Shown: in pieces, positions 24,404 through 34,182 of the stretch
Layout of the letters: every line of letters begins with the position of its first letter
How positions within the stretch are numbered: the stretch's first letter is position 1
Source: Neobacillus mesonae
Lineage (GTDB): Bacteria > Bacillota > Bacilli > Bacillales > Cytobacillaceae
DNA length: 64,000 bases
Direction: 5' to 3'
Assembly (NCBI RefSeq): GCF_023715155.1
Contig: NZ_JAMBNQ010000003.1
Coordinates: 1 to 64,000, forward strand
Translations under genes and position numbers: made by a program
Notes under the pieces: generated by a model
What the model saw: only the letters and a program-made list of their open reading frames with translations
The model's database searches: none
What the model was told of the DNA's origin: nothing

Positions 24404-24949
24404 GTGAAAGCAAACATGGACGGTGAGAAAAGGCTGATTCAGGCCCGGGAACGGGTAATTGATGCCATTTCACAAAATATGCATTTATATGGTGTAACGG
24501 AATCTGTAGGTCGTTTATATGGCGCATTATATTTTCAAGAAGATCCGATGACATTAGACGAGATGAAAGATGAACTTGGAATGAGCAAGACAAGCATGAG
24601 TACATCCGTCAGGAATCTGATGGATTTAAAAATGGTGGACAAGGTCTGGCGAAAAGGGGTAAGGAAGGACCTTTACCAAGCCGAGCCTGATTGGTATCAA
24701 ACCTTTATCGATTTCTTTACTATTAAATGGCGTGCAGGTGTTAACATTAATGTGTCGGCAATGGAAAAGTCACTGACAGAACTTCACCTATTAATAGAAG
24801 ATAACGAGACAGATGAACGAATTAAGAATATGGCACGGGTAGATTGTGAAAAGATTTTAGCTGCACTCGAATATTATGATTGGCTGAATCGTTTGGTTGA
24901 CAGTTTTGAATCTGGAGAGATCTTTCAATATATTCCGAAAAAAAGGTAG
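24404..24949 (+). CDS. GbsR/OpcR-type MarR-family regulator
   Basis: About 181 aa. A winged helix at about residues 25-90 contains LGMSKTSMSTSVRNLMDLKMVDKVWRKG (quoted here in part), typical of GbsR/OpcR/OpuAR proteins, which repress choline or betaine uptake genes. The C-terminal half is helical and ends in YIPKKR. AAAAGGA abuts the ATG at 24398, so the GTG at 24404 (6 nt spacing) is the likelier start; another ATG is at 24416. Divergence from opuA strongly suggests it regulates that operon. Confidence 0.87.
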   Translation: MKANMDGEKRLIQARERVIDAISQNMHLYGVTESVGRLYGALYFQEDPMTLDEMKDELGMSKTSMSTSVRNLMDLKMVDKVWRKGVRKDLYQAEPDWYQTFIDFFTIKWRAGVNINVSAMEKSLTELHLLIEDNETDERIKNMARVDCEKILAALEYYDWLNRLVDSFESGEIFQYIPKKR

Positions 24950-24978
24950 CTGTTTTTACAAAGGCTGCCGTTTTTTTT
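24944..24978 (+). terminator. Terminator after the GbsR-type gene
   Basis: GGTAGC pairs with GCTGCC and is followed by eight T. It overlaps the stop codon. Confidence 0.75.
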
Positions 24979-25040
24979 ATTTCCTCGAGCTGACGTCATG
25001 TTGTATCATTAAATAAAACGAATCTTACAGGATGGACCAA

Positions 25041-25880
25041 ATGATGAAAAGATTATTAAAAGATATGCTGTTAATATTCACTGGTTCTCTTATTTTTGCA
25101 TTGGGAGTCAATTATTTTACGATTCCAAACACACTGTCAGAGGGCGGCATTTTGGGGATAACCATTGTAACCTACTATTTGTTTCATTGGTCGCCAGGCC
25201 TGGTAAACTTTATTCTGAATGCAGTGCTCATTGGGGTCGGCTATAAATTTTTTGAAAAGAGAACGTTTATATACACCCTGATTTCCGTTGCGGCTTGCTC
25301 GTTCTTCTTATTTTTAACAGAGGATGTTGGAAAGCAAATCACCGAAGATACACTGCTGGCCTCAGTATTTGCCGGGCTTTTGGCAGGAGTGGGATTAGGG
25401 CTGATTTTTCGTTCTGGCGGTACATCCGGCGGCAGCTCCATTTTAGCTCAGCTGGCAAACCAATATTTTGGTCTGAGTATAGCAAAGGCAATGCTGATGA
25501 TTGATGTTGCTGTTGTTGCAGGATCTGTTTTTGTCATTGGTTTGGAAAAAGCTATGTACACACTGCTTGTTGTTTATATCGGATCAAAAGCAATTGATTT
25601 CATTGTGGAAGGATTAGACGAACGTGTTGCCGTGCTGATTATCTCCAATAACCCTGAACAAGTGCTAAATGCGATTACGAAAAAAATGTCACGCGGCCTC
25701 ACTGTATTAGACGGCCATGGGGGCTATACCGGTCATGACAAAAAGGTGCTGTATATTGTCATTAATAAACAGGAAGTCGTCCAGCTAAAGCGGATTATCC
25801 GGGATGCAGACGATCATGCTTATGTTACCGTTCATAATGTCCATGAGATGATTGGCAAGGGATATAAAGCGGCTGTTTAA
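25041..25880 (+). CDS. YitT-family membrane protein (DUF161/DUF2179)
   Basis: About 279 aa, with five to six membrane segments in residues 1-165 (including GGTSGGSSILAQL) and a C-terminal cytosolic DUF2179 domain with VLDGHGGYTGHDKKVLYIVI. Bacillus genomes encode several such paralogues (YitT, YqfU, YpjC, YvjA); the transported substrate is not established. The ATG at 25032 overlaps its own binding site, so 25041 is preferred. Monocistronic. Confidence 0.88.
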   Translation: MMKRLLKDMLLIFTGSLIFALGVNYFTIPNTLSEGGILGITIVTYYLFHWSPGLVNFILNAVLIGVGYKFFEKRTFIYTLISVAACSFFLFLTEDVGKQITEDTLLASVFAGLLAGVGLGLIFRSGGTSGGSSILAQLANQYFGLSIAKAMLMIDVAVVAGSVFVIGLEKAMYTLLVVYIGSKAIDFIVEGLDERVAVLIISNNPEQVLNAITKKMSRGLTVLDGHGGYTGHDKKVLYIVINKQEVVQLKRIIRDADDHAYVTVHNVHEMIGKGYKAAV

Positions 25881-25891
25881 TTGTCTTTTGG

Positions 25892-25932
25892 AAAAAATGC
25901 TGTAATGACCTTTTTGTCTTACAGCATTTTTT
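25892..25932. terminator. Terminator after the yitT-like gene
   Basis: AAAAAATGCTGTAA pairs with TTACAGCATTTTTT. Confidence 0.92.
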
Positions 25933-25940
25933 CATACACC

Positions 25941-25988
25941 AGAATTTATATGTTTTGACTTCAAAATTTTCCAGCTTCTGCGCCTTTC
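25941..25988. repeat. Truncated dispersed repeat, copy E
   Basis: AATTTATATGTTTTGACTTC followed by AATTTTCCAGC matches the first 45 bp of copies A and B. The rest is missing. It abuts the stop codon of the gene at 25989. Confidence 0.55.
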
Positions 25989-27680
25989 TTATCTTGGAAG
26001 AATCGTTTGGTGATTGTTGCTGTTTGGCGGGACCATTGGGTAAACATTTTCTTCTTCTTCAACATCGAATTCCATTACGACAGGACCATTACAATCAAAT
26101 GCCTCTTTCATAATCTGCCTTGCTTCTTCTTCTGTTCCCGCTGAGAAACCCTTTGCGCCGTATGCATTCGCCAGCAGTGCGAAGTTAGGTGAGCAGACTT
26201 TCACTTCAGAATAACGTTTTTGATAAAATAACTCCTGCCATTGCCGGACCATTCCTAGATAGCCATTATTTAAGATGACGATTTTAATGGGAAGGCGGTA
26301 TTTTACTGCCGTCACCAATTCCTGCAGATTCATTTGAAAGCTGCCGTCTCCTGAAACACAAATAACTGGTTTGCCTGGAAAAGCACCTGCTGCTCCAATG
26401 GCAGCCGGAAGGCCGTATCCCATTGTGCCTAAACCGCCTGAAGTAAGCAGTGTCCGCGGCTGGGTAAAGTCATAATAATGGGCTGTCCAAATTTGGTGCT
26501 GACCGACATCGGTAACCACAATGGTATCCTTATCAGCATATTCATTAAGAAGATGGATCACCGTCTGCGGACTTAAAATACTATTGGATGTAGTAAACCG
26601 CGGCACCGTTCGTTTCCATTCCACTGCTTCATTAGTCCAGCTTTCTGAGTTTGCCCGTATTTTTGGGTAATCCAGCATTGTTTTAAGTATGCTTAAGAAA
26701 TCTTTGGCATCACTGACAATGGGCAGGTCAACAGGAATAATTTTATTGATTTCCGCCGGGTCGACATCAACATGGATCTTTTTGGACTTTGGTGAAAACC
26801 CGCTTATTTTGCCGGTTACACGATCGCTGAAACGGACTCCAATGCTTATTAATAAATCACACTGGTGTACGGCTTTATTGGCAGCAAAGGTTCCGTGCAT
26901 CCCAAGCATCCCAAGAAAAAGGGGATTTCCCGCATCCATAGAGCCAACCCCTAATAAGGAACTGACAACTGGGATATGTGCCTTTTTGGCGATCTCCCTT
27001 AAGTCTTCGGCAGCCTCTGCTGCAATCACGCCTCCGCCGATAAATAACACTGGCTTTGCGGCCTTCTCAATATATTGCTTCGCTGATTCCATCGATTTTT
27101 CAATAATCGGCTTCGAAGCGATTGTTTTTGTATAACGGCTGTTTTTGGGTAACTCTTTAACCTGGTATGGGGCGGTTTCATTTGTCAATTCTACTAAAAC
27201 AGGCCCAGGCCTTCCATCGGCTGCGATAGTTAAAGCGGCTTTAAGAGACGAATAGAAACCAGTGTCTGTGACAGGGTTGATCTTAGTGGAGTATTTTGTA
27301 ACGGGCATCATCACGCCGGAAATATCAAGTTCCCGCAAAGCTGTATTTGTGTACTGATTCGAAAGCAGCGGACCAGCAATTATAACTAGTGGAACAGAGT
27401 CACTGAAAGCCGTGGCAGCCCCTGTAACCCCATTTGTAACCCCGGCGGCAGTTGTAAGAAGAACTACTCCGGGCTTCCCTGTTGCCCGCGCATATCCATC
27501 TGCTGCATGAACGGCGGCCTGTTCATGTTTCAGTTGATAATATCGAATTTGTAATCTATCTAATGATGATTCATCCAGCATATGCCGTACATGATCACAG
27601 CCAAACACACACTCCACCCCAAACTGGCTTAAAGAACGAAATAAAATCTCAGCTCCTGTAGCTTCTTTAACAAATAACAT
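25989..27680 (-). CDS. Acetolactate-synthase-like thiamine diphosphate enzyme
   Basis: The 563-aa protein has all three TPP-enzyme domains: the N-terminal catalytic Glu in LKHEQAAVHAADGYARAT near residue 52, the central domain, and the C-terminal TPP/Mg motif GDGSFQMNLQEL near 448. It resembles IlvB, which condenses pyruvates. However, the usual FGYPGG loop after the first strand is VFGCDHVRHML, and no ilvN small-subunit gene is adjacent, so branched-chain synthesis is uncertain. Related carboligases or decarboxylases are alternatives. The gene is monocistronic. Confidence 0.85.
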   Translation of the reverse strand: MLFVKEATGAEILFRSLSQFGVECVFGCDHVRHMLDESSLDRLQIRYYQLKHEQAAVHAADGYARATGKPGVVLLTTAAGVTNGVTGAATAFSDSVPLVIIAGPLLSNQYTNTALRELDISGVMMPVTKYSTKINPVTDTGFYSSLKAALTIAADGRPGPVLVELTNETAPYQVKELPKNSRYTKTIASKPIIEKSMESAKQYIEKAAKPVLFIGGGVIAAEAAEDLREIAKKAHIPVVSSLLGVGSMDAGNPLFLGMLGMHGTFAANKAVHQCDLLISIGVRFSDRVTGKISGFSPKSKKIHVDVDPAEINKIIPVDLPIVSDAKDFLSILKTMLDYPKIRANSESWTNEAVEWKRTVPRFTTSNSILSPQTVIHLLNEYADKDTIVVTDVGQHQIWTAHYYDFTQPRTLLTSGGLGTMGYGLPAAIGAAGAFPGKPVICVSGDGSFQMNLQELVTAVKYRLPIKIVILNNGYLGMVRQWQELFYQKRYSEVKVCSPNFALLANAYGAKGFSAGTEEEARQIMKEAFDCNGPVVMEFDVEEEENVYPMVPPNSNNHQTILPR

Positions 27681-28011
27681 TTCCTCACCTGATTTCTATG
27701 ATTTAAGAAATATTTTAAATTATTAAACAATGTATGTATGTGAGATATATCATAAAAAGGGTATTTTTATAAAATTTTGTAATCCTTTTATGGGTGAAGG
27801 GGTATTTATAGACAAAAATATTGTCAAAAAATGATAGTTTCCCGGGGAATATTGCTGATTTTGAAGAAATAGGGAAGAGTTTTTTATATAAGAGTGAATG
27901 TTAACGTTGATGGTCGACAAGGTGCTTGTACTTTGCTAAACAAATGGATACATGCACACGAAGGTTTCCCCAGCCGTAGGATAGTAGTGAATCAACAAGG
28001 GGGTGCGGCAG
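27681..28011. other. Intergenic region upstream of the ferritin-like gene
   Basis: 331 bp, AT-rich near the acetolactate-synthase-like gene. I see no ORF, repeat or recognisable RNA. Sporulation-type promoters are possible but not clear by eye. Confidence 0.4.
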
Positions 28012-28452
28012 GTGTATCCTTTTACAAATTACCATGATGCTATACACAGGCAATCCAATAAGTTCATCAGTGATATTGAAAAAGCAATAAATGGAGAATA
28101 TAGTGCCATTGATTGTTATGCTAAGCTGGCAAACTTAGCACCAAATCAGGGCGAGAGGGAGCGAATCCTTGAAATACGTCAGGACGAAGTAAGACATTAT
28201 CAACAATTTGTCCAGATTTATCGTCAATTGACGGGGCGGGCACCACAGCCGAAGATAATGGAAGATTGTCCTGGACACTATCTGCCTGGAGTGGAATTTG
28301 CTCTTCAGGATGAACAAAAAACAGTAGACTTTTATATGGAAATTGCCGATGCTGCTGCAGATCAATTCATAAAAGGAGCATTTCGACGAGCAGCAATCGA
28401 TGAGCAAAATCATGCAGTCTGGTTTTTATATTTCTTTACAAAGGCAAAATAA
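28012..28452 (+). CDS. Ferritin-like/rubrerythrin-like protein (YhjR type)
   Basis: About 146 aa, predicted as a four-helix bundle. It has two Glu/His metal motifs, EYSAIDCYAKLA with EIRQDEVRHYQQF, and EQKTVDFYMEIAD with IDEQNHAVWFLYF, matching a diiron ferritin-like site. B. subtilis YhjR has this size and fold and is sporulation-linked. Two in-frame GTG codons exist; the one at 28012 has AAGGGGG at correct spacing, whereas 28003 overlaps it. Confidence 0.8.
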   Translation: MYPFTNYHDAIHRQSNKFISDIEKAINGEYSAIDCYAKLANLAPNQGERERILEIRQDEVRHYQQFVQIYRQLTGRAPQPKIMEDCPGHYLPGVEFALQDEQKTVDFYMEIADAAADQFIKGAFRRAAIDEQNHAVWFLYFFTKAK

Positions 28453-28459
28453 AAGGCAT

Positions 28460-28506
28460 AAAAAACCCCTGTTCCCTTGTCTGGTCAAGTTAACAGGGGT
28501 TTTTTA
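28460..28506. terminator. Terminator after the ferritin-like gene
   Basis: AAAAAACCCCTGTT pairs with AACAGGGGTTTTTT, usable in both directions. Confidence 0.93.
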
Positions 28507-28534
28507 TTTTATAAGTGGATTTACAGGTAAGTGC

Positions 28535-28813
28535 TTAATCCCGATCTCCCCCCGAAGCGTTGCTGCTATCTGAATCTCCGCTTTCACAAGGACTGTCGTA
28601 ATCATTTGCCGCTTCATTGTACCGTTCTTGGGAATAACCATATTCATTATTTGTAGATTTATCTTTTTTCTCGACAGTGGGGAATATTAAAAATGCCAAT
28701 ATAATTAACAAGGTACCGAAGAACTCTTGGGTTACAAAAATAAGATAAACGCCACCCGCTAAAAAAAGAACACCAATAATCCTTTGAATCCATCTAACAC
28801 CTCTCAGAAGCAT
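28535..28813 (-). CDS. Small membrane protein with acidic tail (92 aa)
   Basis: The N-terminal half holds two closely spaced hydrophobic segments (IIGVLFLAGGVYLIFV and FGTLLIILAFLIF). The C-terminal 40 residues are polar and acidic (NNEYGYSQERYNEAANDY ... GGDRD). I do not recognise the family. AAGGGGGG lies directly before the ATG, closer than usual. Confidence 0.65.
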   Translation of the reverse strand: MLLRGVRWIQRIIGVLFLAGGVYLIFVTQEFFGTLLIILAFLIFPTVEKKDKSTNNEYGYSQERYNEAANDYDSPCESGDSDSSNASGGDRD

Positions 28814-29060
28814 CCCCCCTTATCCAAAGCTATAGTAATAAATATTAACTCTTTTGGCCATTTATACATGGACACGATGGGAGGGCTTGTTGCTTTTTTT
28901 AATTTTTACAGGAAAAGGAGAAAGGTCAACTTTTTCCAGAACAACAGTTTTAAAGACACTTACGTTAATATAATTTTGTGAAAATGATTAAAATGAATAA
29001 CGAAATCCAAAGGATTTGCCATTACTTTATTTTAGCTGCGCTGGAGTTTATTTATCTTTT

Positions 29061-29290
29061 GTAACTCAGAATTTGTATGGTCCTCAATGGCCTTCCTGTT
29101 ACAGTATGGGGTCACGTAAAGAGCTTAGCGCCAATACCCGTCTTTTCATTTCGGTTTACGGTCACATAGAGGGAGTCTACATGCCAACGGGATTTCTATT
29201 TTGGTTTATGGGTCACGTAGATAAATGGTAAGTGTTCAACGGTCTTTTTATTTAGACTTGGGGTCACGCAGCGGTTATCTACATCCTCAA
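29061..29290. repeat. Degenerate ~51-bp tandem array (GGTCACGTAG units)
   Basis: A GGTCACGTA-like block recurs at 29110, 29160, 29211 and 29262, with a decayed copy (GTAACTC) near 29061, so the spacing is 50-51 bp. Between the blocks a T-rich TTTCTATTTTGGTTTATGG-like segment recurs. Non-coding. Confidence 0.75.
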
Positions 29291-29399
29291 AGGCTCTTCT
29301 AAATTATCAAATAAGGTAACCTAAAAACTTACCACACTTACAGGGGCACAACGGTATTCCACAAAGCAGCAAAAGACAAAATTCAGGTTTTTAAAGAAA

Positions 29400-29575
29400 A
29401 ATTGTTTCATAGGACTTTTCTATGGGACAAAAGGAAAGCCTCTCTAACAAACTAGTCCCATAGAAGGCTTCTATTGGGATAAAAATAAGTGGTACAACAA
29501 AAAACAGTCCAAAAGCCTGCACCTATGGGACAAAAATGTTAAGCCTTCAATTTCGAATCTCCCATAGGCGCGCGC
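29400..29575. repeat. Degenerate ~52-bp tandem array (CTATGGGACAAAA units)
   Basis: CTATGGGACAAAA-type blocks lie near 29421, 29472 and 29524 (51- and 52-bp steps), interleaved with AAGCCT-type blocks. Inverted copies (TCCCATAG) occur at the edges. Confidence 0.65.
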
Positions 29576-29618
29576 GCTTTATAAAAAATTATCCAATTTT
29601 ACATACTAATCCAAAAAT

Positions 29619-30428
29619 TTAAATAAACAGCAGCAAACTCACAGCCATTACGGCCATTCCGCCGATTAAACCATAAATAGAGAGATGGGCTTCGTCATAT
29701 CTCTTCGCTGCCGGCAATAATTCATCAAGTGAAATAAACACCATGATTCCGGCAACGGCGGCAAAAATAATTCCAAACATGACTTCATTTAGAAACGGCA
29801 TCAAGAACAGGTAGGCCACAAGGGCACCAATCGGCTCTGATAATCCGGATAAAAATGATAGTTTAAAAGCTCTTTTTTTATCACCAGTGGCAAAATAAAC
29901 CGGCACGGAAACCGCGATTCCTTCTGGAATATTGTGAATAGCAATCGCGACGGCAATGGCAATGCCGAGCTTTGGGTCCTGCAGTGCGGAGGTAAAAGTG
30001 GCAATACCTTCTGGAAAGTTATGAATTCCGATTGCCAAGGCAGTAAAGGTTCCCATTTTTAAAAGATCAGGCTGTTTCGCTGTGCCGCTGACAGGCGACA
30101 TATCCTCGACGGTTCGAAGTTCGTGAGGGTTGGTCTGTTTTGGTATAAATTTATCAATTCCAGCAATCAACAGCATTCCTGCAAAAAATCCCCCAACCGT
30201 CATCCAATTCCCTGGAACTGTCCCCATTGAATGGATAAGGGCATTCTTCGCTTTGACAAATATCTCAATCATTGACACATAAATCATAACCCCAGCGGAA
30301 AATCCTAGAGTTACTGAAAGAAATTTTGTATTTGTATGAGATGTAAAAAACGCTAGTACACTGCCAATCCCTGTGGCGAGGCCTGCGAATAGTGTTAAGC
30401 CGAATGCTAAAAGAAGATTCTCAGTCAC
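29619..30428 (-). CDS. zupT: ZIP-family divalent metal transporter
   Basis: About 269 aa with eight predicted membrane segments. It has the conserved metal-site motifs HNFPEGIATF near residue 140 and HNIPEGIAVSVPVY near 170, characteristic of ZupT, which imports zinc and other divalent ions. An in-frame extension of 33 codons upstream has no ribosome binding site; GGAAGTG precedes the GTG at 30428. Monocistronic. Confidence 0.9.
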   Translation of the reverse strand: MTENLLLAFGLTLFAGLATGIGSVLAFFTSHTNTKFLSVTLGFSAGVMIYVSMIEIFVKAKNALIHSMGTVPGNWMTVGGFFAGMLLIAGIDKFIPKQTNPHELRTVEDMSPVSGTAKQPDLLKMGTFTALAIGIHNFPEGIATFTSALQDPKLGIAIAVAIAIHNIPEGIAVSVPVYFATGDKKRAFKLSFLSGLSEPIGALVAYLFLMPFLNEVMFGIIFAAVAGIMVFISLDELLPAAKRYDEAHLSIYGLIGGMAVMAVSLLLFI

Positions 30429-30649
30429 CTTTATGTCACTTCCTTTAATGGAATAAATTTCAGCAAATAGAATCGTGTTAATGTATGTTATATGCCCCTG
30501 CTCAGAAATGTTTCCTGAATGAAACAAATTGTTTGAGAGGTGGTTAAAGCTAAAATTTGAATTCTTTTCCCGCCTGTTGGAAATTTGTTATGATGGGTAT
30601 AAGTTTAACAATAAGAAATGTGTTCAAGTAGATCCACTGGAGGGTTTGT

Positions 30650-31798
30650 ATGAAAAATAATCCGTTAAACGTCATGACGGTTTTTGGAACAAGGCCGGAA
30701 GCCATTAAAATGGCCCCTCTTGTAAAAGAATTAAGAAAATTCCCAGATAAAATTAATTCGATGGTAACGGTCACAGCCCAGCACCGTCAAATGTTAGACC
30801 AGGTACTGCATATTTTTGAAATTACGCCAGATTTTGATTTGAATATTATGAAGGAAAGACAATCCCTGTTAAATTTGACTACTCGGAGTTTAGAGGGCCT
30901 GAGCCGTGTTTTTGAAGAAACTAAGCCTGATATCGTCCTAGTTCACGGCGATACAACCACAACATTTGTGGCTGGTCTAGCAGCATTTTATCAGCAAATT
31001 CCGATTGGTCATGTGGAGGCAGGATTAAGGACGTATAACAAGAAATCGCCTTTTCCAGAAGAAATGAACCGCCAGCTGACAGGTGTTTTGGCGGATCTGC
31101 ATTTTGCCCCGACAGTTCAAGCGAGACAAAATCTATTAGCGGAAAATAAGCCTCAAGATGCCATTTTTATTACCGGGAATACGGCGATTGATGCGTTAAA
31201 AACAACAGTGAAAAATCATTACTCGCATCCTGTATTAAATCAGGTTGGCAATGACCGGTTAATTTTAATGACTGCGCATAGAAGGGAAAACCTAGGAGAA
31301 CCAATGGAAAATATGTTCCGTGCAATTCTGCGCCTGGTGGACAAGCATAAGGATGTTCAGGTGGTATACCCGGTCCATATGAATCCGGTTGTACGAAAAA
31401 TTGCCGACAGGATGCTTGGAAACAATGAGCGCATCCATCTTATTGAACCATTGGATGCGATTGACTTTCATAACTTTGCCTCCCGGGCCTATTTAATTTT
31501 AACTGATTCTGGCGGTATACAGGAGGAAGCACCATCCCTGGGTGTTCCAGTATTGGTGCTGCGTGACACCACAGAGCGCCCAGAAGGTATAAAGGCGGGT
31601 ACCCTGAAATTAGCAGGTACAAATGAGGAAACAATCTTTGAACTAGCTGATGAGATCTTGTCTAATCAAGCTGTACATGATCAAATGGCTAAAGCTTCCA
31701 ATCCATACGGAGACGGCCATGCTTCTAAAAGAATTAGAGAGGCCATTCTTTACCACTTTGGATATAGTGAACGAAGACCACCGGATTTTAAAGGTTGA
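30650..31798 (+). CDS. mnaA: UDP-N-acetylglucosamine 2-epimerase
   Basis: The 382-aa GT-B-fold enzyme has FGTRPEAIKMAPLV at the N-terminus, VHGDTTT near residue 103, HVEAGLRTY near 121 and a C-terminal TDSGGIQEEA motif, all conserved in WecB/MnaA. It makes UDP-ManNAc, the sugar of the wall teichoic acid linkage unit, which connects it to the teichoic acid genes further right. CTGGAGGG precedes the ATG. Confidence 0.95.
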   Translation: MKNNPLNVMTVFGTRPEAIKMAPLVKELRKFPDKINSMVTVTAQHRQMLDQVLHIFEITPDFDLNIMKERQSLLNLTTRSLEGLSRVFEETKPDIVLVHGDTTTTFVAGLAAFYQQIPIGHVEAGLRTYNKKSPFPEEMNRQLTGVLADLHFAPTVQARQNLLAENKPQDAIFITGNTAIDALKTTVKNHYSHPVLNQVGNDRLILMTAHRRENLGEPMENMFRAILRLVDKHKDVQVVYPVHMNPVVRKIADRMLGNNERIHLIEPLDAIDFHNFASRAYLILTDSGGIQEEAPSLGVPVLVLRDTTERPEGIKAGTLKLAGTNEETIFELADEILSNQAVHDQMAKASNPYGDGHASKRIREAILYHFGYSERRPPDFKG

Positions 31799-32138
31799 AA
31801 TATTCTCTGATTTTGGGAAATCATCAATGCTATAATCAATGTATTGCTTGAAATAAAACGAACTGAATCACTTTGAGCGTCCCCCTTGTTCAAATGGCAA
31901 GGGGGAATTTTAATGTAAAAATGTATGCCTGAGGCAGGAGCTTCCCAAAATCAATCCTCAAAATACGTCTCAAGTCCTAGAATTGTTTCGGTTTAGGGTC
32001 TATGGCAAGCAGGAGTTTTTTCATGTATTGTGGAAGTAAATAGGTGGAATTTACTTTGTAGAAAATGAAACATTTGTTTTGAGTCATACGTATTAATAGT
32101 ATGTTTCACCTTCATTAGCCGATTAGGAGTCGATAATC
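31799..32138. other. Intergenic region with one hairpin
   Basis: 340 bp between mnaA and xpaC. CCCCCTTG pairs with CAAGGGGG at 31881-31905, followed by AATTTTAAT, a likely weak mnaA terminator. Nothing else is recognised. Confidence 0.5.
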
Positions 32139-32795
32139 ATGAACCCTATTGTTTCACTCATCATCCGATCGTTTGTGGCTGTGCCTGTTACAGTGTTAAC
32201 AGGGGTGGTCAGCTTTTTCATATTAGGACAAAACATCCTGCCGTCTTTTGCGTATGCTATAGCAGGAGGGGCTGTCGTTCACGTGATTTTATCTTTGATG
32301 ATGAATAGACGTTTTTTAAAGAAACATCAACTGACTATGAAGGAATTCCGTTATATTAGAAAAAACCTGGCAGAGGCTAATAAAAAGATCCGCCGCCTCA
32401 ATAAATCACTATTTTCCATTCGTGAAATTTCTTCTGTTAAACAAAGAATTGATATCGTAAGAATCACAAAGAAAATCCAGAAATTAGCCTTGAAAGAACC
32501 AAAGCGTTTTTATCAGGCAGAACCTTTTTATTTTTCACACTTGGATTCCGTTGTGGAACTGACTGAAAAATATAGTTTCTTAGCCTCCCAGCCGAAAAAA
32601 AACTTAGAAATCAATCAATCCCTTATTGAAACACGCCGGACGCTGAATGAAATGACGAGAGTTTTAGAGAATGATTTATATCGTGTGATTTCCGACGATG
32701 TAGAGGATTTAAACTTTGAAATTGATGTTGCCAAGCATACGATAAAAAAACAAAAGGACTCTAAATTTCCTGATGAGAATAGGTGGTTAAAATGA
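32139..32795 (+). CDS. xpaC: XpaC-like membrane protein
   Basis: The 218-aa protein has two hydrophobic segments (residues 8-31 and 36-54) followed by a charged, coiled-coil-rich cytosolic domain. The name XpaC comes from an old phosphatase assay; its cellular role is unsettled. It overlaps yaaN by 4 bp (ATGA), matching the xpaC-yaaN arrangement of B. subtilis and indicating translational coupling. Confidence 0.85.
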   Translation: MNPIVSLIIRSFVAVPVTVLTGVVSFFILGQNILPSFAYAIAGGAVVHVILSLMMNRRFLKKHQLTMKEFRYIRKNLAEANKKIRRLNKSLFSIREISSVKQRIDIVRITKKIQKLALKEPKRFYQAEPFYFSHLDSVVELTEKYSFLASQPKKNLEINQSLIETRRTLNEMTRVLENDLYRVISDDVEDLNFEIDVAKHTIKKQKDSKFPDENRWLK

Positions 32796-33979
32796 CTGAG
32801 AATAATCCAAATATAAATAAACAATCCAGTGATTTATTAAATGATATTCTGGCTAATCCATTTGGCAGCGATCCATTCGAACTGGAACCGAAAAAGGAGC
32901 CAGCACCGCAAGCAGCAGAAGCGAAGCCGGTAAAGCTGATTGATGTAATTCCAGAAGAGCACCGTGTCAAGGCGTATCAGATTGCCGAGCAGATTGACCC
33001 GGCCAACCATCAGGCGATGATTCAATATGGCACCCAGGCCCAAGGAAAGCTGCTGTCCTTCTCACAAACAATGCTTGAGCATGTCCAGAAAAAAGATGTC
33101 GGCGAAATTGGGGAAATCATTAATGATTTAATGAAGCATCTAAATCAGGTGAATCCGGATGAGTTAAAGGATGGGAAGCCATCCTTACTAGCCCGCATGT
33201 TTGGAAAAATTTCCGGCTCGCTTCAGGAGGCCCTTTCAAAATATCAAAAAACAGGAGCTCAAATCGATCGAATCAGCGTTAAACTTGACCGCAGCAAAAA
33301 TATTTTATTATCGGATATTAAACTGCTTGAACAGCTCTATGAAACAAATAAAGAATATTTCCATGCCCTAAACGTGTATATTGCTGCTGGAGAAATTAAG
33401 CTTGAAGAGATGCACGAAAAGACAATTCCTTACTTAAAAAAGCAGGCGGAGGCGACCCAGGATCAAATGAAGTTCCAAGAAGTGAACGACATGATCCAAT
33501 TTGCCGACCGTTTGGACAAACGGTTATATGATTTAAAATTGAGCCGCGAAATCACCATTCAAAGTGCACCTCAAATCCGCCTGATCCAAAATACCAACCA
33601 GGCGCTTGTGGAAAAAATTCAGTCGTCGATTGTCACAGCCATTCCATTATGGAAAAACCAAGTGGCCATCGCATTAACCTTAATTCGCCAGCGGCATGCC
33701 GTGGAGGCACAGAAGCAGGTTTCTAAAACTACCAATGAACTGCTATTGAAAAACGCGGAAATGCTAAAAACGAATACAATCGAAACCGCAAAAGAAAATG
33801 AACGCGGTTTAGTGGATATTGAAACACTAAAGAAAACGCAGGAAAATCTGATTAGCACTTTGGAAGAAACATTGCGCATTCAGGAAGAAGGCCGGAATAA
33901 ACGCCGCTTGGCTGAACAGGATTTGGCAGCAATGGAAAACGAACTCCGACTCAAACTATTAGAAGTTAAGGGTAAATAA
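32792..33979 (+). CDS. yaaN: TelA-family protein (YaaN), toxic-anion-resistance type
   Basis: The 395-aa soluble protein is largely helical and coiled-coil, with TelA-family blocks such as [15 protein letters not shown] near residue 130 and the C-terminal [18 protein letters not shown] region. TelA proteins are linked to tellurite, bacteriocin and envelope-stress tolerance, but the mechanism is unclear. The ATG at 32792 overlaps the xpaC stop and follows AGGTGG. Confidence 0.88.
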   Translation: MTENNPNINKQSSDLLNDILANPFGSDPFELEPKKEPAPQAAEAKPVKLIDVIPEEHRVKAYQIAEQIDPANHQAMIQYGTQAQGKLLSFSQTMLEHVQKKDVGEIGEIINDLMKHLNQVNPDELKDGKPSLLARMFGKISGSLQEALSKYQKTGAQIDRISVKLDRSKNILLSDIKLLEQLYETNKEYFHALNVYIAAGEIKLEEMHEKTIPYLKKQAEATQDQMKFQEVNDMIQFADRLDKRLYDLKLSREITIQSAPQIRLIQNTNQALVEKIQSSIVTAIPLWKNQVAIALTLIRQRHAVEAQKQVSKTTNELLLKNAEMLKTNTIETAKENERGLVDIETLKKTQENLISTLEETLRIQEEGRNKRRLAEQDLAAMENELRLKLLEVKGK

Positions 33980-34090
33980 CAAAACAGCCCCAAAAGTTTT
34001 TTAACGGGTTTACTTGTTAGGTGCAAAAATGTAAATAGCAAACTTAAACACTTAGCAAATCACATAAATTTCACAAAACAATTCACAGTC

Positions 34091-34129
34091 AAAAAGGCAT
34101 AGAGATGCAAATACTCTATGCCTTTTTTT
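34091..34129. terminator. Terminator after yaaN
   Basis: AAAAAGGCATAGAG pairs with CTCTATGCCTTTTTTT. Confidence 0.92.
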
Positions 34130-34182
34130 AACTTTCTTTTATTAAGGAACAAGTTCATTAGAAGCTAAAGTGAGTTTGATAA

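Larger units (their letters stand above)
28814..29618. other. 800-bp gene-free, repeat-rich region
   Basis: No credible gene on either strand. It contains two degenerate tandem arrays (29061-29290 and 29400-29575, listed separately), flanked by AT-rich sequence. No riboswitch or tRNA was recognised. Confidence 0.6.

Noticed and set aside
28784-29231. Small plus-strand ORFs of 65 and 71 aa in the gene-free region
   Set aside because: No ribosome binding sites; one overlaps the degenerate tandem array.
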